From Bacteroidota bacterium (GTDB lineage Bacteria; Bacteroidota; Bacteroidia; Flavobacteriales; Weeksellaceae), in contig JAFDZI010000039.1 in NCBI GenBank assembly GCA_018266955.1, positions 1 through 64,000 on the forward strand: 64,000 bases of DNA, in the 5' to 3' direction. The position numbers and the translations under genes were made by a program. Below the pieces are notes generated by a model. It saw nothing but the letters and a program-made list of their open reading frames with translations. It had not been told where the DNA came from and did not search any database. Positions 1 through 9,685 of the stretch are shown piece after piece; within the stretch, counting starts at the first letter, position 1; the number at the start of each line of letters is the position of its first letter.

Positions 1-24
1 TATGGATATGGATATGGATATGGA
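1..24. repeat. Hexanucleotide tandem repeat (TATGGA x4)
   Basis: Four perfect tandem copies of TATGGA open the window. The array may continue upstream, which cannot be seen. It is the first of several short-repeat tracts at gene junctions in this polysaccharide locus. No promoter or coding role is evident. Confidence 0.85.
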
Positions 25-95
25 CACCTCCACGAAAAAAATAAAAAGAAAGGCTTTTTAGGCCTTTGGTAAAATACAAATTGTTGAAAAGAATT

Positions 96-1457
96 ATGAA
101 CTCTAATAAACATATTGCAGTTATCGGCTTGGGCTATGTAGGATTGCCACTTGCTCGACTTTTTGCTACAAAATATCCCACTGTGGGTTTTGACATCAAC
201 CAATCCAGAATTGCTGAACTGAACAGCGGAACCGACTCTACCTTAGAGGTAGAAGATGATGTTTTAAAAGCCGTCTTGGTCAAAGAAAATCCCTTTTCTC
301 ACCCAGTCTCCCCATCACCTCATCACCTCATAACTTCATCACCCCATAACCCAGTCATCGGTCTTTATTGTTCTGCAAATTTAGAAGACATCAAAGAAGC
401 GAATATATTCGTGGTAACCGTTCCTACACCGGTCGATAAAAACAACAGACCCGATCTTACTCCGCTCTACAAAGCGAGTGAAACCGTTGGTAAAGTCTTG
501 AAAAAAGGCGACATCGTGATTTACGAATCCACGGTGTATCCGGGCGTAACCGAGGAAGAATGCATTCCGGTATTGGAAAAAATATCCGGACTCAAGTTCA
601 ATGTAGATTTTTTTGCCGGTTATTCTCCTGAAAGAATCAATCCCGGCGATAAAGAACATACCGTAGAAAAAATTCTGAAAGTCACTTCCGGATCTACACC
701 AGAAATTGGAGAAATAGTAAACGATTTGTACAAATCGGTGATCATTGCCGGAACGCATTTGGCACCGACCATTAAAGTAGCCGAAGCCTCCAAAGTGATT
801 GAAAACTCACAACGCGACATCAACATTGCTTTTGTAAATGAATTGGCAAAGATTTTCTCCTTGATGAACATCGATACCCATGCCGTATTGGAAGCAGCAG
901 GAACCAAATGGAACTTCCTGCCCTTCAAGCCGGGATTGGTCGGTGGACATTGCATCGGGGTCGATCCTTTTTATTTGGCGCAGAAAGCGCAAGAGATAGG
1001 GTATTATTCCGAGCTCATCCTTACCGCCAGAAGAATGAACGACTCCATGGGTGCTTTTGTCGCTTCGCAGGTCGTAAAACTGATGATTGACAAGGACATC
1101 AAAATAAAAAATGCCAACATCCTGCTTTTGGGATTTGCCTTCAAAGAAAATTGTCTGGACATTAGAAATACCAAAGTGATTGATGTGGTCAACAGCCTCA
1201 AAGAATACGGAATGGAAATCACCATTCTCGATCCTTGGGCCAATCCAGCAGAAGTCATGCACGAATACGGCATCACCACCCACCAATCCCTACCAACCGA
1301 CAACCAACAACCAACAACCGACAACCAATTCGATGCCCTCGTCCTGACCGTTGCTCACAAAGAATTTATGGATTTGGATTTGAATGCATTCTTAAAAGAC
1401 GGCGGTGTGGTTTACGATGTGAAAGGGATTTTGAACCGTACGGACGGAAGATTGTAA
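96..1457 (+). CDS. UDP-N-acetyl-hexosamine 6-dehydrogenase (TviB/WbpO type)
   Basis: NAD-dependent oxidation of a UDP-HexNAc, probably UDP-GalNAc or UDP-GlcNAc, to the uronic acid for the surface glycan. An N-terminal Rossmann motif GLGYVGLPLA follows the start. The family segment KVIENSQRDINIAFVNELA is present, and GGHCIGVDP carries the catalytic Cys (residue 286). I chose ATG 96 over an upstream TTG at 66 because the Rossmann strand begins immediately after it. At 453 residues it is about 25-30 longer than usual. The excess is two in-frame low-complexity insertions, roughly codons 68-87 (Pro/Ser/His-rich) and 393-412 (Thr/Asn/Gln-rich). The exact substrate cannot be decided from sequence alone; the resemblance to TviB/WbpO is from motif recognition. 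Confidence 0.9.
   Translation: MNSNKHIAVIGLGYVGLPLARLFATKYPTVGFDINQSRIAELNSGTDSTLEVEDDVLKAVLVKENPFSHPVSPSPHHLITSSPHNPVIGLYCSANLEDIKEANIFVVTVPTPVDKNNRPDLTPLYKASETVGKVLKKGDIVIYESTVYPGVTEEECIPVLEKISGLKFNVDFFAGYSPERINPGDKEHTVEKILKVTSGSTPEIGEIVNDLYKSVIIAGTHLAPTIKVAEASKVIENSQRDINIAFVNELAKIFSLMNIDTHAVLEAAGTKWNFLPFKPGLVGGHCIGVDPFYLAQKAQEIGYYSELILTARRMNDSMGAFVASQVVKLMIDKDIKIKNANILLLGFAFKENCLDIRNTKVIDVVNSLKEYGMEITILDPWANPAEVMHEYGITTHQSLPTDNQQPTTDNQFDALVLTVAHKEFMDLDLNAFLKDGGVVYDVKGILNRTDGRL
297..357 (+). repeat. In-frame low-complexity insertion in the dehydrogenase gene
   Basis: A degenerate tract built from CATCACC/CCATAACC-like units interrupts the coding sequence without breaking frame. It encodes a Pro/Ser/His-rich loop just before the conserved LEDIKEAN segment. 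Family members normally have only a short connection here. Confidence 0.75.
1273..1332 (+). repeat. In-frame low-complexity insertion (CAACCAACAACC units)
   Basis: A CAACC/ACAACC-rich tract lies near the 3' end of the same dehydrogenase gene. It encodes a Thr/Asn/Gln-rich loop between two strands of the C-terminal UDP-binding domain and keeps the frame. Confidence 0.75.
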
Positions 1458-1472
1458 AGCCTGGTTTTTTTT

Positions 1473-1500
1473 AACCAAAAACCAAAAACTAAAAACTAAC
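1473..1500 (+). repeat. Short AACCAAAAACT-type intergenic repeat
   Basis: Degenerate units of AACCAAAAAC/AACTAAAAAC fill part of the gap between the two dehydrogenase genes. They resemble the other junction tracts in this locus. Confidence 0.6.
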
Positions 1501-1554
1501 CCCCAAGATTAAAGCAAAGGATCATCCTTTCTTTATCTGAAAATTAAAAAGGAT

Positions 1555-2721
1555 ATGAAAATAACCGTAGTGGGAACCGGATATGTCGGTTTGTCCAATG
1601 CCGTATTACTCGCACAGCACCACGAAGTGGTGGCTTTGGATATCGTGGAGCAAAAAATCGCTTTGCTCAACCAGAAAATTTCACCCATCGAGGACAAGGA
1701 AATTGTGGATTTCTTGGCTCATAAAGAGCTGAATTTCACGGCGACTTTGGACAAGGAAATGGCCTATAAAAATGCCGACTTTGTTGTTGTAGCGACGCCG
1801 ACAGACTACGATCCCAAAACCAATTATTTCAACACCCAATCCGTGGAAGCCGTGGTCCTGGAAGTGCAAAACTACAATCCACAGGCGGTCATCGTCATCA
1901 AATCGACCGTGCCGGTTGGGTTTACCCAAGATTTGAAAGAAAGAATCGGGGTTCAAAATATCATGTTCTCACCAGAATTTCTTCGTGAGGGCAAAGCCTT
2001 GTACGACAATCTTTATCCGTCCAGGATCATCATTGGCGAGCAAAGCGAAAGGGCTGAAACCTTCGCACAGCTCTTGCAACAAGGGGCTATAAAAAAAGAT
2101 GTACCTACCTTGTTTACCAACTCTACGGAAGCCGAAGCCATCAAGTTGTTTTCCAATACCTATTTGGCAATGCGCGTGGCGTATTTCAACGAGTTGGATT
2201 CCTATGCACAAATCCACAACTTGGACAGCAGACAGATCATTGAAGGTGTAGGACTTGACCCAAGAATTGGCAACCATTACAACAATCCGTCTTTTGGTTA
2301 CGGCGGATATTGCCTGCCCAAAGACACCAAGCAGTTGTTGGCGAATTACGATGCCGTACCCAACAACATCATACAAGCCATTGTCGATGCCAACCGTACC
2401 CGAAAAGATTTTATTGCCGATACCATCATCGCCAAAAATCCTAAAAAAGTGGGCGTTTACCGATTGATCATGAAGTCCGGATCCGACAATTTCCGTGCCT
2501 CAGCCATACAAGGCATCATGAAAAGGATAAAAGCCAAAGGGATAGAGGTGGTGGTCTATGAACCAGTACTGGAAGACGAAACCTTTTTTGGCTCCAAGGT
2601 GATGAAGGATTTGCAGGCCTTCAAACAGGAATGCGATGTCATCATCTCCAACCGCAACGCTCCAGAATTGGATGAGGTGAAAGAGAAAGTGTTTACCAGA
2701 GATTTGTTTGGGGAGGATTGA
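1555..2721 (+). CDS. ugd: UDP-glucose 6-dehydrogenase
   Basis: Oxidises UDP-glucose to UDP-glucuronate, a precursor for acidic capsule sugars. It has the N-terminal NAD-binding motif [10 protein letters not shown] and the catalytic-Cys motif [11 protein letters not shown] (Cys253). The 388-residue length matches the short Ugd class. The following flippase frame opens before this stop codon, so the genes are tightly packed. The family assignment is firm. UDP-glucose rather than another UDP-hexose is inferred from overall resemblance. Confidence 0.93.
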   Translation: MKITVVGTGYVGLSNAVLLAQHHEVVALDIVEQKIALLNQKISPIEDKEIVDFLAHKELNFTATLDKEMAYKNADFVVVATPTDYDPKTNYFNTQSVEAVVLEVQNYNPQAVIVIKSTVPVGFTQDLKERIGVQNIMFSPEFLREGKALYDNLYPSRIIIGEQSERAETFAQLLQQGAIKKDVPTLFTNSTEAEAIKLFSNTYLAMRVAYFNELDSYAQIHNLDSRQIIEGVGLDPRIGNHYNNPSFGYGGYCLPKDTKQLLANYDAVPNNIIQAIVDANRTRKDFIADTIIAKNPKKVGVYRLIMKSGSDNFRASAIQGIMKRIKAKGIEVVVYEPVLEDETFFGSKVMKDLQAFKQECDVIISNRNAPELDEVKEKVFTRDLFGED

Positions 2722-4030
2722 TAATATTGAGGATTTAATTTTGAAAGTAGAGTTTAATAATTTTTTTGTAAAACTAAAATCTAACCAACTCTTCAAAGAC
2801 TCCTTCTGGTCTTTGCTCGGCAATGTGGCGGGGAGAGGTTTGTCATTGGTAGCAGGGATAGCTATCGCGCGTTTTTTGGGAAAAGATATTTATGGCGAGT
2901 ATGGTATTATACGCAATACGATACTCACGATTGGAGTGTTCTCTACCTTTGGATTAGGATATACCGCTACGAAATACATTGCGGAGTTTCGACAAACAGC
3001 CAAGGATAAAATACCGCTGTTTGTAAAGTATGCCAATAAAATAACCCTATTGTTTAGCGGAGCAATGGCGGTGATGCTCTTCGCTTTTGCCGATGTGGTA
3101 GCTGCGCAATGGTTAGAAGCTGTGCATTTGGCTACACCACTTCGAATCCTTTCGGTTTTAATCGTGTTCAATGCCATCACTACCACGCAGATAGGTATAC
3201 TGTCGGGCTTCGGGCGATTTAAAGAAATAGCAAAGATAAATACCTGGATTGGTGTGCTTACTTTTCTGCTAAGTGTAGTCCTTACCTATTTCTTCGAGCT
3301 GAATGGGGCGTTGATGGCATTGCTTTTGGTGCAGATACTCAATTGTGTGTTTAATTATACGGTGGTGAAAAAATGTATTCCTACATCCTCACCGGCAATC
3401 GAAGATAAGGCGCTTCAAAAAGAAATAATCCGTTTTTCTACACCCATCGCGCTCAGAGAAGCAGTTTATTCAATTACATCGTGGATGTTGGGCTTATTTA
3501 TTATCAGGTTTTCATCTTTTGGAGAGCTTGGTCTGTACACGGCAGCTATGCAATGGAATGCAATAGTTTTATTTATACCGGGAGTATTAAAAAATGTGGT
3601 TTTGACACATCTATCGAAAAGCTCATCGGATAATGCAGAACATAAAAACGTGTTAAAACAAGTATTTCTTATTACTGCAATTTCTGTATTAATACCTATC
3701 GCTTTAGTTTTTATTTTTTCCGGATTTATTGAAAGCATGTATGGTAAAACATTTAGTAATCTTGGAGGTTTAATATCTATCGCAGTTTTTACTACATTTT
3801 TTTCTGCAACAAGTGGGGTATATGTCAATTCGTTTATATCTTTAAATAAGAACTGGCTTATGCTTTATTCGTCCATTATCAGAGAAATAGGTATCTTTTT
3901 ATTAGGTTTTGTCTTTATATCCAATCAGGTTTTTGATGGAGCAAAGTCTATTATAATTGCATCTCTTGTTATGAATTTTTTATTTCTCTGTTTTGCTTAT
4001 TTGATTTATATTAATATTAAAAAAATATGA
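2708..4030 (+). CDS. wzx: Polysaccharide flippase (Wzx/MATE-like)
   Basis: Integral membrane protein expected to flip undecaprenyl-linked repeat units across the inner membrane. The sequence is almost entirely hydrophobic helices (about 12-14). It opens with the typical [25 protein letters not shown] segment, of which the [16 protein letters not shown] part is the family signature. No ATG exists near the N-terminus. The frame opens at TTG 2708 inside ugd; TTG 2741, with GAGGA about seven bases upstream, is an equally good start. Its stop overlaps the next ATG (ATGA at 4027), which implies translational coupling. The polymerase nearby supports a Wzx/Wzy pathway. Confidence 0.87.
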   Translation: MGRIDNIEDLILKVEFNNFFVKLKSNQLFKDSFWSLLGNVAGRGLSLVAGIAIARFLGKDIYGEYGIIRNTILTIGVFSTFGLGYTATKYIAEFRQTAKDKIPLFVKYANKITLLFSGAMAVMLFAFADVVAAQWLEAVHLATPLRILSVLIVFNAITTTQIGILSGFGRFKEIAKINTWIGVLTFLLSVVLTYFFELNGALMALLLVQILNCVFNYTVVKKCIPTSSPAIEDKALQKEIIRFSTPIALREAVYSITSWMLGLFIIRFSSFGELGLYTAAMQWNAIVLFIPGVLKNVVLTHLSKSSSDNAEHKNVLKQVFLITAISVLIPIALVFIFSGFIESMYGKTFSNLGGLISIAVFTTFFSATSGVYVNSFISLNKNWLMLYSSIIREIGIFLLGFVFISNQVFDGAKSIIIASLVMNFLFLCFAYLIYINIKKI

Positions 4031-5178
4031 TAATGAAAAAACTTCTTTATATTACCAATATCCCTGCTCCTTATCGTCAGAAGCGTTTTAATTTGATGCA
4101 GGAGATTTTCCCTAAATATGGAATTGATTTTGAAGTATTGTATATGGCAAAAATAGAGCCGGATCGAAAGTGGGTTATCCCGGAAGATAGTTATCAATAT
4201 AATTATAAAATATTTAAAGGAATACATCCGGTGATTGGAGGTTTTTTTGCGCACTTTAATCCGGGTTTATTATTTAGATTGTTGAAAAAGGATTATGACA
4301 TTGCTATTGTGGGGGGGATGTCCAATCCTACCTTGTGGCTTGCACCATTCTTCATTCGTGGTAAGAAAATAAAAGTAATGTCTGTTGAATCAAATCTACA
4401 TTCTACAGCCCGTAAATCGGGCTTTGGAGCTAAGTTGAAAAAAACTTTACTGAATAAGGCTGACGCATACCAAACCACAGGAAATCCTCAAATAAAATAC
4501 ATTCAATTCTTTTCTGAGAAAGCAAAAAGCAAGAAGTATGTAAGACTACCAAATCTTATAGATGAAGAGGTGTTTAGAGATAAAGTAGCTGTATTGCGAA
4601 TAAAAAAAGAGGAACTTAGAGAAATATTTAAAGTCAGCGCGGATGACCAAATGTGGGTGTTGCCTGCTCGATTGATTGAAATAAAAGGAATTATGCCTTT
4701 GCTCGAATTATTAAGAGGTGTGAACAATATTCATTTGTTTATATTAGGAGATGGTGAATTAAAAGAAACGATTACCGAGTATTGTCAAAACGAAAACATA
4801 AAACTAACGCTTACCGGATTTATACAACAAGATAAGGTGATTGAATATTATGCGGCAGCCGATTTGTTTGTTCTTCCAAGTCTGAAAGACTCTTCGCCAC
4901 TTTCACCTATTGAGGCTTGTGCTGCAGGTCTTCCGTTATTAGTGTCTTCAAGAATCGGAAATTTAGAAGATGTGGTAGCTGAAAGCATAAACGGATGGTC
5001 TTACGACCCAATTACAGAAACTGAAAAAGGGCGTAAATTAGTAGAGAGTATTTCTCAAATGACCGCAGATGAACTTGCTGTCTTTGGTAAAAACTCGGCA
5101 AAGCGATATGTTGATGCATTTGAAAGCAGAAGGAGTGTAGAAAACTATGCTAAGCAACTTATTGATTTATTAAACTGA
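4027..5178 (+). CDS. GT4-type glycosyltransferase
   Basis: Cytoplasmic GT-B fold glycosyltransferase that should add a sugar to the lipid-linked repeat unit. The N-terminal acceptor half begins KKLLYITNIPAPYRQKRF. The C-terminal half has the nucleotide-sugar site PSLKDSSPLSPIEACAAGLP, including the E-x7-E-like region of GT4 enzymes. An alternative ATG lies two codons in (4033). It overlaps the flippase stop by four bases, so the two are probably translated together. Donor and acceptor cannot be read from sequence. Confidence 0.88.
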   Translation: MIMKKLLYITNIPAPYRQKRFNLMQEIFPKYGIDFEVLYMAKIEPDRKWVIPEDSYQYNYKIFKGIHPVIGGFFAHFNPGLLFRLLKKDYDIAIVGGMSNPTLWLAPFFIRGKKIKVMSVESNLHSTARKSGFGAKLKKTLLNKADAYQTTGNPQIKYIQFFSEKAKSKKYVRLPNLIDEEVFRDKVAVLRIKKEELREIFKVSADDQMWVLPARLIEIKGIMPLLELLRGVNNIHLFILGDGELKETITEYCQNENIKLTLTGFIQQDKVIEYYAAADLFVLPSLKDSSPLSPIEACAAGLPLLVSSRIGNLEDVVAESINGWSYDPITETEKGRKLVESISQMTADELAVFGKNSAKRYVDAFESRRSVENYAKQLIDLLN

Positions 5179-5249
5179 AAACTTGTATTATAATTTATAA
5201 CAAAGAGTATTTGTGCTCGTTTATTACAACATCTAAATAAGAAACAATA

Positions 5250-6566
5250 ATGCCAAAGATACTTTCAATAGCAATACTCCTCTTATTAAGCGTGGCAATA
5301 CTACTGATTGACTCCGTTTTTGTGCTGGGGCAATTTTATTTTTATTTTCTGGCGCTATATATTTTGTTTGATGTGATTAAAAACAAGAAGATTAGTTTGT
5401 TGAATTTGTGGAATATCGCCTTCATGTATATTATACTGTCAGAGGCTGTAATTAAATCAGACGAAACAAACCTGTTCTTTATCTCTGCTGTAAAATATCT
5501 ATTGATTGCTAATAATCTGATAAATATTGGATATATAAGTGCACCATCAAAAAAAATGAAATCGCTGAAGAATATAGTAGTAAAACAAAAAATAAATAAT
5601 TCAAAAATCACATCTCTTATTCTTGTTTTGTTAGTATTGGTATATTTTGCCATGTCGATTGAAAATGCTTTATTGTCATTTGCCATCGGTCGTAGTGCTG
5701 CTTATGAAAAGTCAGAGGGTATTGGATTAATAATTGATGGATTGCTCAAAGGTTTGGAATTGGTATTGCCTGCAATTATGGTATTTTATTTTTACAATCT
5801 GCGACGCAAATCAATAATGTTGCCACTGATACTTTCGTTGCCCATATTTCTCATATTGTTTTTGAATGGGACGCGTTATCCATTATTGTTTTCAGTTTTG
5901 GGGTTTGCAATTACCTACCTGTTTAGTCAGAAATTTTCATTTTCATTTAAGAAATTAGTGATGTGGGGTTTTGCGGCTTATTTGTTATTTACATCTGTAA
6001 ACCTGATGATGAATTTTAGAAGTGGTGGATATGATGAAAACAGTGGTGAAACAAAAACCTTTGATGCAAGTAAAGACTTGGCATACAATATAAGTAAAGT
6101 TTTTATGAGTTCGGAGGGTATAGTGGATATGACAACTTTGATGTTTGAACATTTTGAAACTCATGACCATCTGTATGGCGCTTCATCAAGTTTTTTATTG
6201 TATTTTTGGATACCACGAGAACTTTGGTCGGAAAAACCTACCATGTTGGGGCATTGGTTCATTAGGCAATATCGAGGAGGGTTTGGCGAGGGGCATAGTG
6301 CATCTTTTGGTTTTACCGGAGATTTGTATGCCGATTTCGGTCTGTTTTCCCTATTCATGGTATTATTAATGGGTGCATTATTAAGACGAGCAGATGATTT
6401 CAAAAACCATGCTTTCAAAAGAGGAGGGTATGAAGTGGTGTTGGGTGCTATGTTTTTTCCATATATATTCTTTTTTGTTCGTTCACCTATCACTTCAACC
6501 ATGACTTTTCTCAGTATTCTTTTAATTTACTATTTAGGTAAAAGAATTATTTATACAAAAAACTAA
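5250..6566 (+). CDS. wzy: O-unit / capsule repeat polymerase (Wzy-like)
   Basis: Highly hydrophobic 438-residue protein with about ten or more predicted membrane helices. A long soluble loop between about residues 250 and 350 contains a charged stretch and WIPRELWSEKP. This is the usual layout of oligosaccharide repeat unit polymerases, which join flipped units at the periplasmic face. The position between glycosyltransferases and the flippase fits. Wzy proteins share little sequence, so this rests on topology, one recognisable motif region and context. The gene is visibly AT-rich compared with ugd. Confidence 0.75.
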   Translation: MPKILSIAILLLLSVAILLIDSVFVLGQFYFYFLALYILFDVIKNKKISLLNLWNIAFMYIILSEAVIKSDETNLFFISAVKYLLIANNLINIGYISAPSKKMKSLKNIVVKQKINNSKITSLILVLLVLVYFAMSIENALLSFAIGRSAAYEKSEGIGLIIDGLLKGLELVLPAIMVFYFYNLRRKSIMLPLILSLPIFLILFLNGTRYPLLFSVLGFAITYLFSQKFSFSFKKLVMWGFAAYLLFTSVNLMMNFRSGGYDENSGETKTFDASKDLAYNISKVFMSSEGIVDMTTLMFEHFETHDHLYGASSSFLLYFWIPRELWSEKPTMLGHWFIRQYRGGFGEGHSASFGFTGDLYADFGLFSLFMVLLMGALLRRADDFKNHAFKRGGYEVVLGAMFFPYIFFFVRSPITSTMTFLSILLIYYLGKRIIYTKN

Positions 6567-6661
6567 AGTATTCGTTTATTTATATTTGATTTTGAGAGAG
6601 ACTACATAAATAATAAAAAACAATAGCTATTTGTAAAAACAGCATAACAAACACAGAAACT

Positions 6662-7600
6662 ATGTATAAAGTTATCAAAGGATATGAAACAAATTCATTA
6701 AACATAGCAGGATTATTTCAGCTGGTATGGGGTGGTGATATTACTGAGATAGAAGAAAAAACAGAATGGGCGTTTTATAAAACAAAATCCAAAATAATAC
6801 TCTATGAAGATAAAGATAGATTAATAGCTGCTCGAGGTGGTATCTTCTGGCCTCTTCAAATTAATGATAATTTAATAAACTCGATTCAATTTCACGGCAC
6901 TTGCGTGCATCCGGATTATAGAAGAAAAGGAATATTTACTGCAATTAATAAAGAGTTTCTACAAAGTGCTACAAATGATAAAGTAGAGTTCATATTTAAT
7001 GTTTCTGTTGATGCATCAAGAGCAGGTTATGAAAAATTAGGTTGGGAATATATAAAAGGTTTTCGTCGTTTGACATTATTCAGGAAACCACTAAGAATAA
7101 TAAAAGAAAGAAGAAAACCAGCAGTAATTCTTAATAAAGAAACGCCAAAAAAACATATATCTGATGTTTTAATAAGGAATAGAAATGAAAAGCTTCGTGA
7201 GTATGTTCATGTACCTTATTCTGATGATTTTATAAAATGGCGTTTGGATAATCCCAAAGCTGGATATGAAATTTTAGAAAACAATAATGGAGCTATTCTT
7301 TATAAGAAATACAGAAAAGGCAATGCATTGGAAATTGTTATAGGAGAATGTTTTCTAACATCATATAGCTATTCGGAATTTTCAAAATTAATAGAATCAT
7401 TAATTAAAAAGGAGAACCCCGATATGATTTATACATACATTTTTAATAACCATCCATTATATAATTTTTATTTAAGAAAATTTTTCTTGCCTAATCCTTT
7501 TCATTTTAATCTGAACTTCGGTACAAAAGTGTTAAATTCAGGATTAAAAATTAGCGAAGAAAAATGGGCGCTTAGTTATTTGGATATTGATACTTACTAA
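6662..7600 (+). CDS. GNAT-family acyltransferase
   Basis: The N-terminal half carries a GNAT acetyl-CoA site: FHGTCVHPDYRRKGIFTAIN (about residues 79-98) matches motif A, followed by a hydrophobic strand and GYEKLGWEYIKGF. The C-terminal half (about 150-312) has no feature I recognise. In this setting it probably acylates an amino or hydroxyl group on a sugar precursor or repeat unit, but the substrate is unknown. It is AT-rich like wzy, which suggests a glycan-specific, horizontally exchanged segment. Confidence 0.8.
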   Translation: MYKVIKGYETNSLNIAGLFQLVWGGDITEIEEKTEWAFYKTKSKIILYEDKDRLIAARGGIFWPLQINDNLINSIQFHGTCVHPDYRRKGIFTAINKEFLQSATNDKVEFIFNVSVDASRAGYEKLGWEYIKGFRRLTLFRKPLRIIKERRKPAVILNKETPKKHISDVLIRNRNEKLREYVHVPYSDDFIKWRLDNPKAGYEILENNNGAILYKKYRKGNALEIVIGECFLTSYSYSEFSKLIESLIKKENPDMIYTYIFNNHPLYNFYLRKFFLPNPFHFNLNFGTKVLNSGLKISEEKWALSYLDIDTY

Positions 7601-7602
7601 TA

Positions 7603-8391
7603 ATGAGAGCTATTTTAAGAAATATCGTATTGCAGTTGTTCGGTGCGCTAAAGCGCCCGCGCCCGGGAGTTCATATTATTAATTCCCATTTCGTTACACC
7701 TCATGCGCATGAAATAAATCGGGATACTGAGATTTTTGAATCCTACTTAAAATACCTTCATGGCTTTGCGCGCTTCATTAACTTGGAGGAAGCAACGGAG
7801 CGTATCGAAAAAAAACAAATTCCAGAGGATGAAGTGTTGATTGCTTTTACATTCGATGATGGTTTTGAAGAGTGTTATACTGTAATAGCTCCATTGCTCG
7901 AAAAATATGGTGTACGAGGTGCTTTTTTTATCAATTCAAATTATATTGAGTCTTCCACTGCGTATCAGCAAGAGTTTAATAAACGCATAGCAACTTATAC
8001 CAAAAAGCCGATGAACTGGCAGCAAGTGATCGACTTGCATCAAAGAGGACACTTGATTGGTTCACACAATCTTGATCACAGCAATTTTGCTGAATTAGAC
8101 GGTAAAGAAATAGAGCGTCAATTATCCGAAAATAAAAAAACATTAGAGGATAAGTTGAAGTATTCATGCGATTATTTCGCATGGACTTATGGTCAGCTAC
8201 AACATTTCCCCAAGTCTGCTCTTGAAACTACGCAGAAATATCATAAGTATATTTATAGTGGTACCGATTATAAGAATTACTTCTCATACAATGGGCAGGT
8301 GTTCAATAGAAGACATCAAGAGTCTTTTTGGCCAAAGAATCATATTCGCTATTTTTTGAGTGTAAATAAAAAATACAATAACAACCAATGA
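7603..8391 (+). CDS. Polysaccharide deacetylase (NodB homology)
   Basis: Carbohydrate esterase 4-type fold. Motif 1 is TFDDGF (Asp85/Asp86) and motif 2 is GSHNLDHSNF (His155, His159 as metal ligands). Such enzymes remove N- or O-acetyl groups from saccharides. No signal peptide or clear membrane helix is seen, so it may act in the cytoplasm on a lipid-linked intermediate. The gene starts two bases after the preceding stop, and its own end overlaps the next ATG by four bases, so it is operonic on both sides. Confidence 0.87.
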   Translation: MRAILRNIVLQLFGALKRPRPGVHIINSHFVTPHAHEINRDTEIFESYLKYLHGFARFINLEEATERIEKKQIPEDEVLIAFTFDDGFEECYTVIAPLLEKYGVRGAFFINSNYIESSTAYQQEFNKRIATYTKKPMNWQQVIDLHQRGHLIGSHNLDHSNFAELDGKEIERQLSENKKTLEDKLKYSCDYFAWTYGQLQHFPKSALETTQKYHKYIYSGTDYKNYFSYNGQVFNRRHQESFWPKNHIRYFLSVNKKYNNNQ

Positions 8392-9518
8392 TAATAGCCA
8401 TTGACGCAAGCAATATCCGCGCGGGTGGTGGACTTACTCACCTGAAAGAGATAGTGAACAGGGTGGAGTTGGAGCAACACGGTATTGATAAAATCATATT
8501 GCTCTCCAATCGGCATACTTTGGATAAAATATCCAACCGAGCCGGTATTGTAAAGCTCTCGGACACATGGTTGAATCGGGGGATGCTGTTTTCATTCCTG
8601 TTTCAGATATTTAAGATGAATGGGGTGCTGCAGTCCAATCGGGTAGATTTGCTGTTTGTGCCGGGTGGTACTTATTTCGGTGCGTTTCGCCCGTATGTAA
8701 CCATGAGCCAGAATATGCTGCCGTTTCAGCAAGAAGAATACCGAAGATTCAAACAACTAAAAACACGTTTGCGTTTTCAGATACTACGCCTCACGCAAGC
8801 CTACACATTCAAGAAAGCTAAAGGAATAATTTTTATATCCGATTTTGCAAGGAAATATATTACCAAAACGATAAACTTAGAGGTGAAATCGCAGTTAATT
8901 TCGCACGGCATCAACGAGCATTTTACACGCGAACCAAAACCGCAAAAGCCTATCGAGGTATTTTCTACTCTGGAGCCGTTTAAATTGTTGTATGTGTCCA
9001 TTGTGTCGGCATACAAACATCAGTGGAATGTGGCGGATGCGGTTATCCGCTTAAGAAAAGAGGGCTTTCCTGTTAGTTTGGATTTGGTAGGCGAAATGAA
9101 TGACGAATGGAAAGAGAAATTAGATCGGGTAATGGAGAAAGATACGGAGGGCTGCGTGCGTTTCAATGGTTTTACACCCTACGAGGAGTTGGCGTCAATC
9201 TATAAGAATGCCGATGGCTTTGTGTTTGCTTCGTCTTGCGAAAACCAGCCAATTATTTTGATAGAAGCCATGTCGGCAGGATTGCCCATTGCTTGCTCTG
9301 ATATGGGTCCCATGCTAGAAGTGTTGGGTGAGAAAGGATTTTATTTTAATCCACTTTCGGTAGATTCTATTTACACTTGTTTGAAGGACTTTATTCTTAA
9401 TCCACAGGAAAGAGAGTTGAGCGCGATGAGTACCTATCAAAAGGCAACACAATACAGCTGGAAAGACTGCTCGGATAAAACATTCGGCTTTCTGAAAAAT
9501 ATATACATGGATAACTGA
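8388..9518 (+). CDS. GT4-type glycosyltransferase
   Basis: GT-B glycosyltransferase. The N-terminus IIAIDASNIRAGGGLTHLKE is typical of acceptor domains in capsule transferases. The C-terminal donor site contains SSCENQPIILIEAMSAGLP (about residues 279-297). Its start overlaps the deacetylase stop (ATGA). It probably adds one sugar of the repeat unit; linkage and donor are unknown. Confidence 0.88.
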   Translation: MIIAIDASNIRAGGGLTHLKEIVNRVELEQHGIDKIILLSNRHTLDKISNRAGIVKLSDTWLNRGMLFSFLFQIFKMNGVLQSNRVDLLFVPGGTYFGAFRPYVTMSQNMLPFQQEEYRRFKQLKTRLRFQILRLTQAYTFKKAKGIIFISDFARKYITKTINLEVKSQLISHGINEHFTREPKPQKPIEVFSTLEPFKLLYVSIVSAYKHQWNVADAVIRLRKEGFPVSLDLVGEMNDEWKEKLDRVMEKDTEGCVRFNGFTPYEELASIYKNADGFVFASSCENQPIILIEAMSAGLPIACSDMGPMLEVLGEKGFYFNPLSVDSIYTCLKDFILNPQERELSAMSTYQKATQYSWKDCSDKTFGFLKNIYMDN

Positions 9519-9600
9519 TACAACTCTTGCGATGAGATCTTTCTCGAAAGAGTTTTAATAAACAAGAAAAAAGACAGAAATATTAACAAAATAAAACCAT

Positions 9601-9676
9601 AAATCACCAATAACTAGAAGTTAGATGTTAGATATTAGAAGTTAGAAACCAATAACCAATCACCAATAACCAATAA
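9601..9676 (+). repeat. Degenerate repeat tract upstream of capE
   Basis: Two interleaved unit types are visible: AGAAGTTAGA/TGTTAGAT units, and ACCAATAACCAATC units. The tract runs up to within about ten bases of the capE start, so it occupies the normal leader and RBS region. Confidence 0.75.
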
Positions 9677-9685
9677 AAAAATATC

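Noticed and set aside
66..95. Upstream TTG start of the first dehydrogenase
   Set aside because: The added residues precede the Rossmann strand and match nothing in the family. ATG 96 fits.
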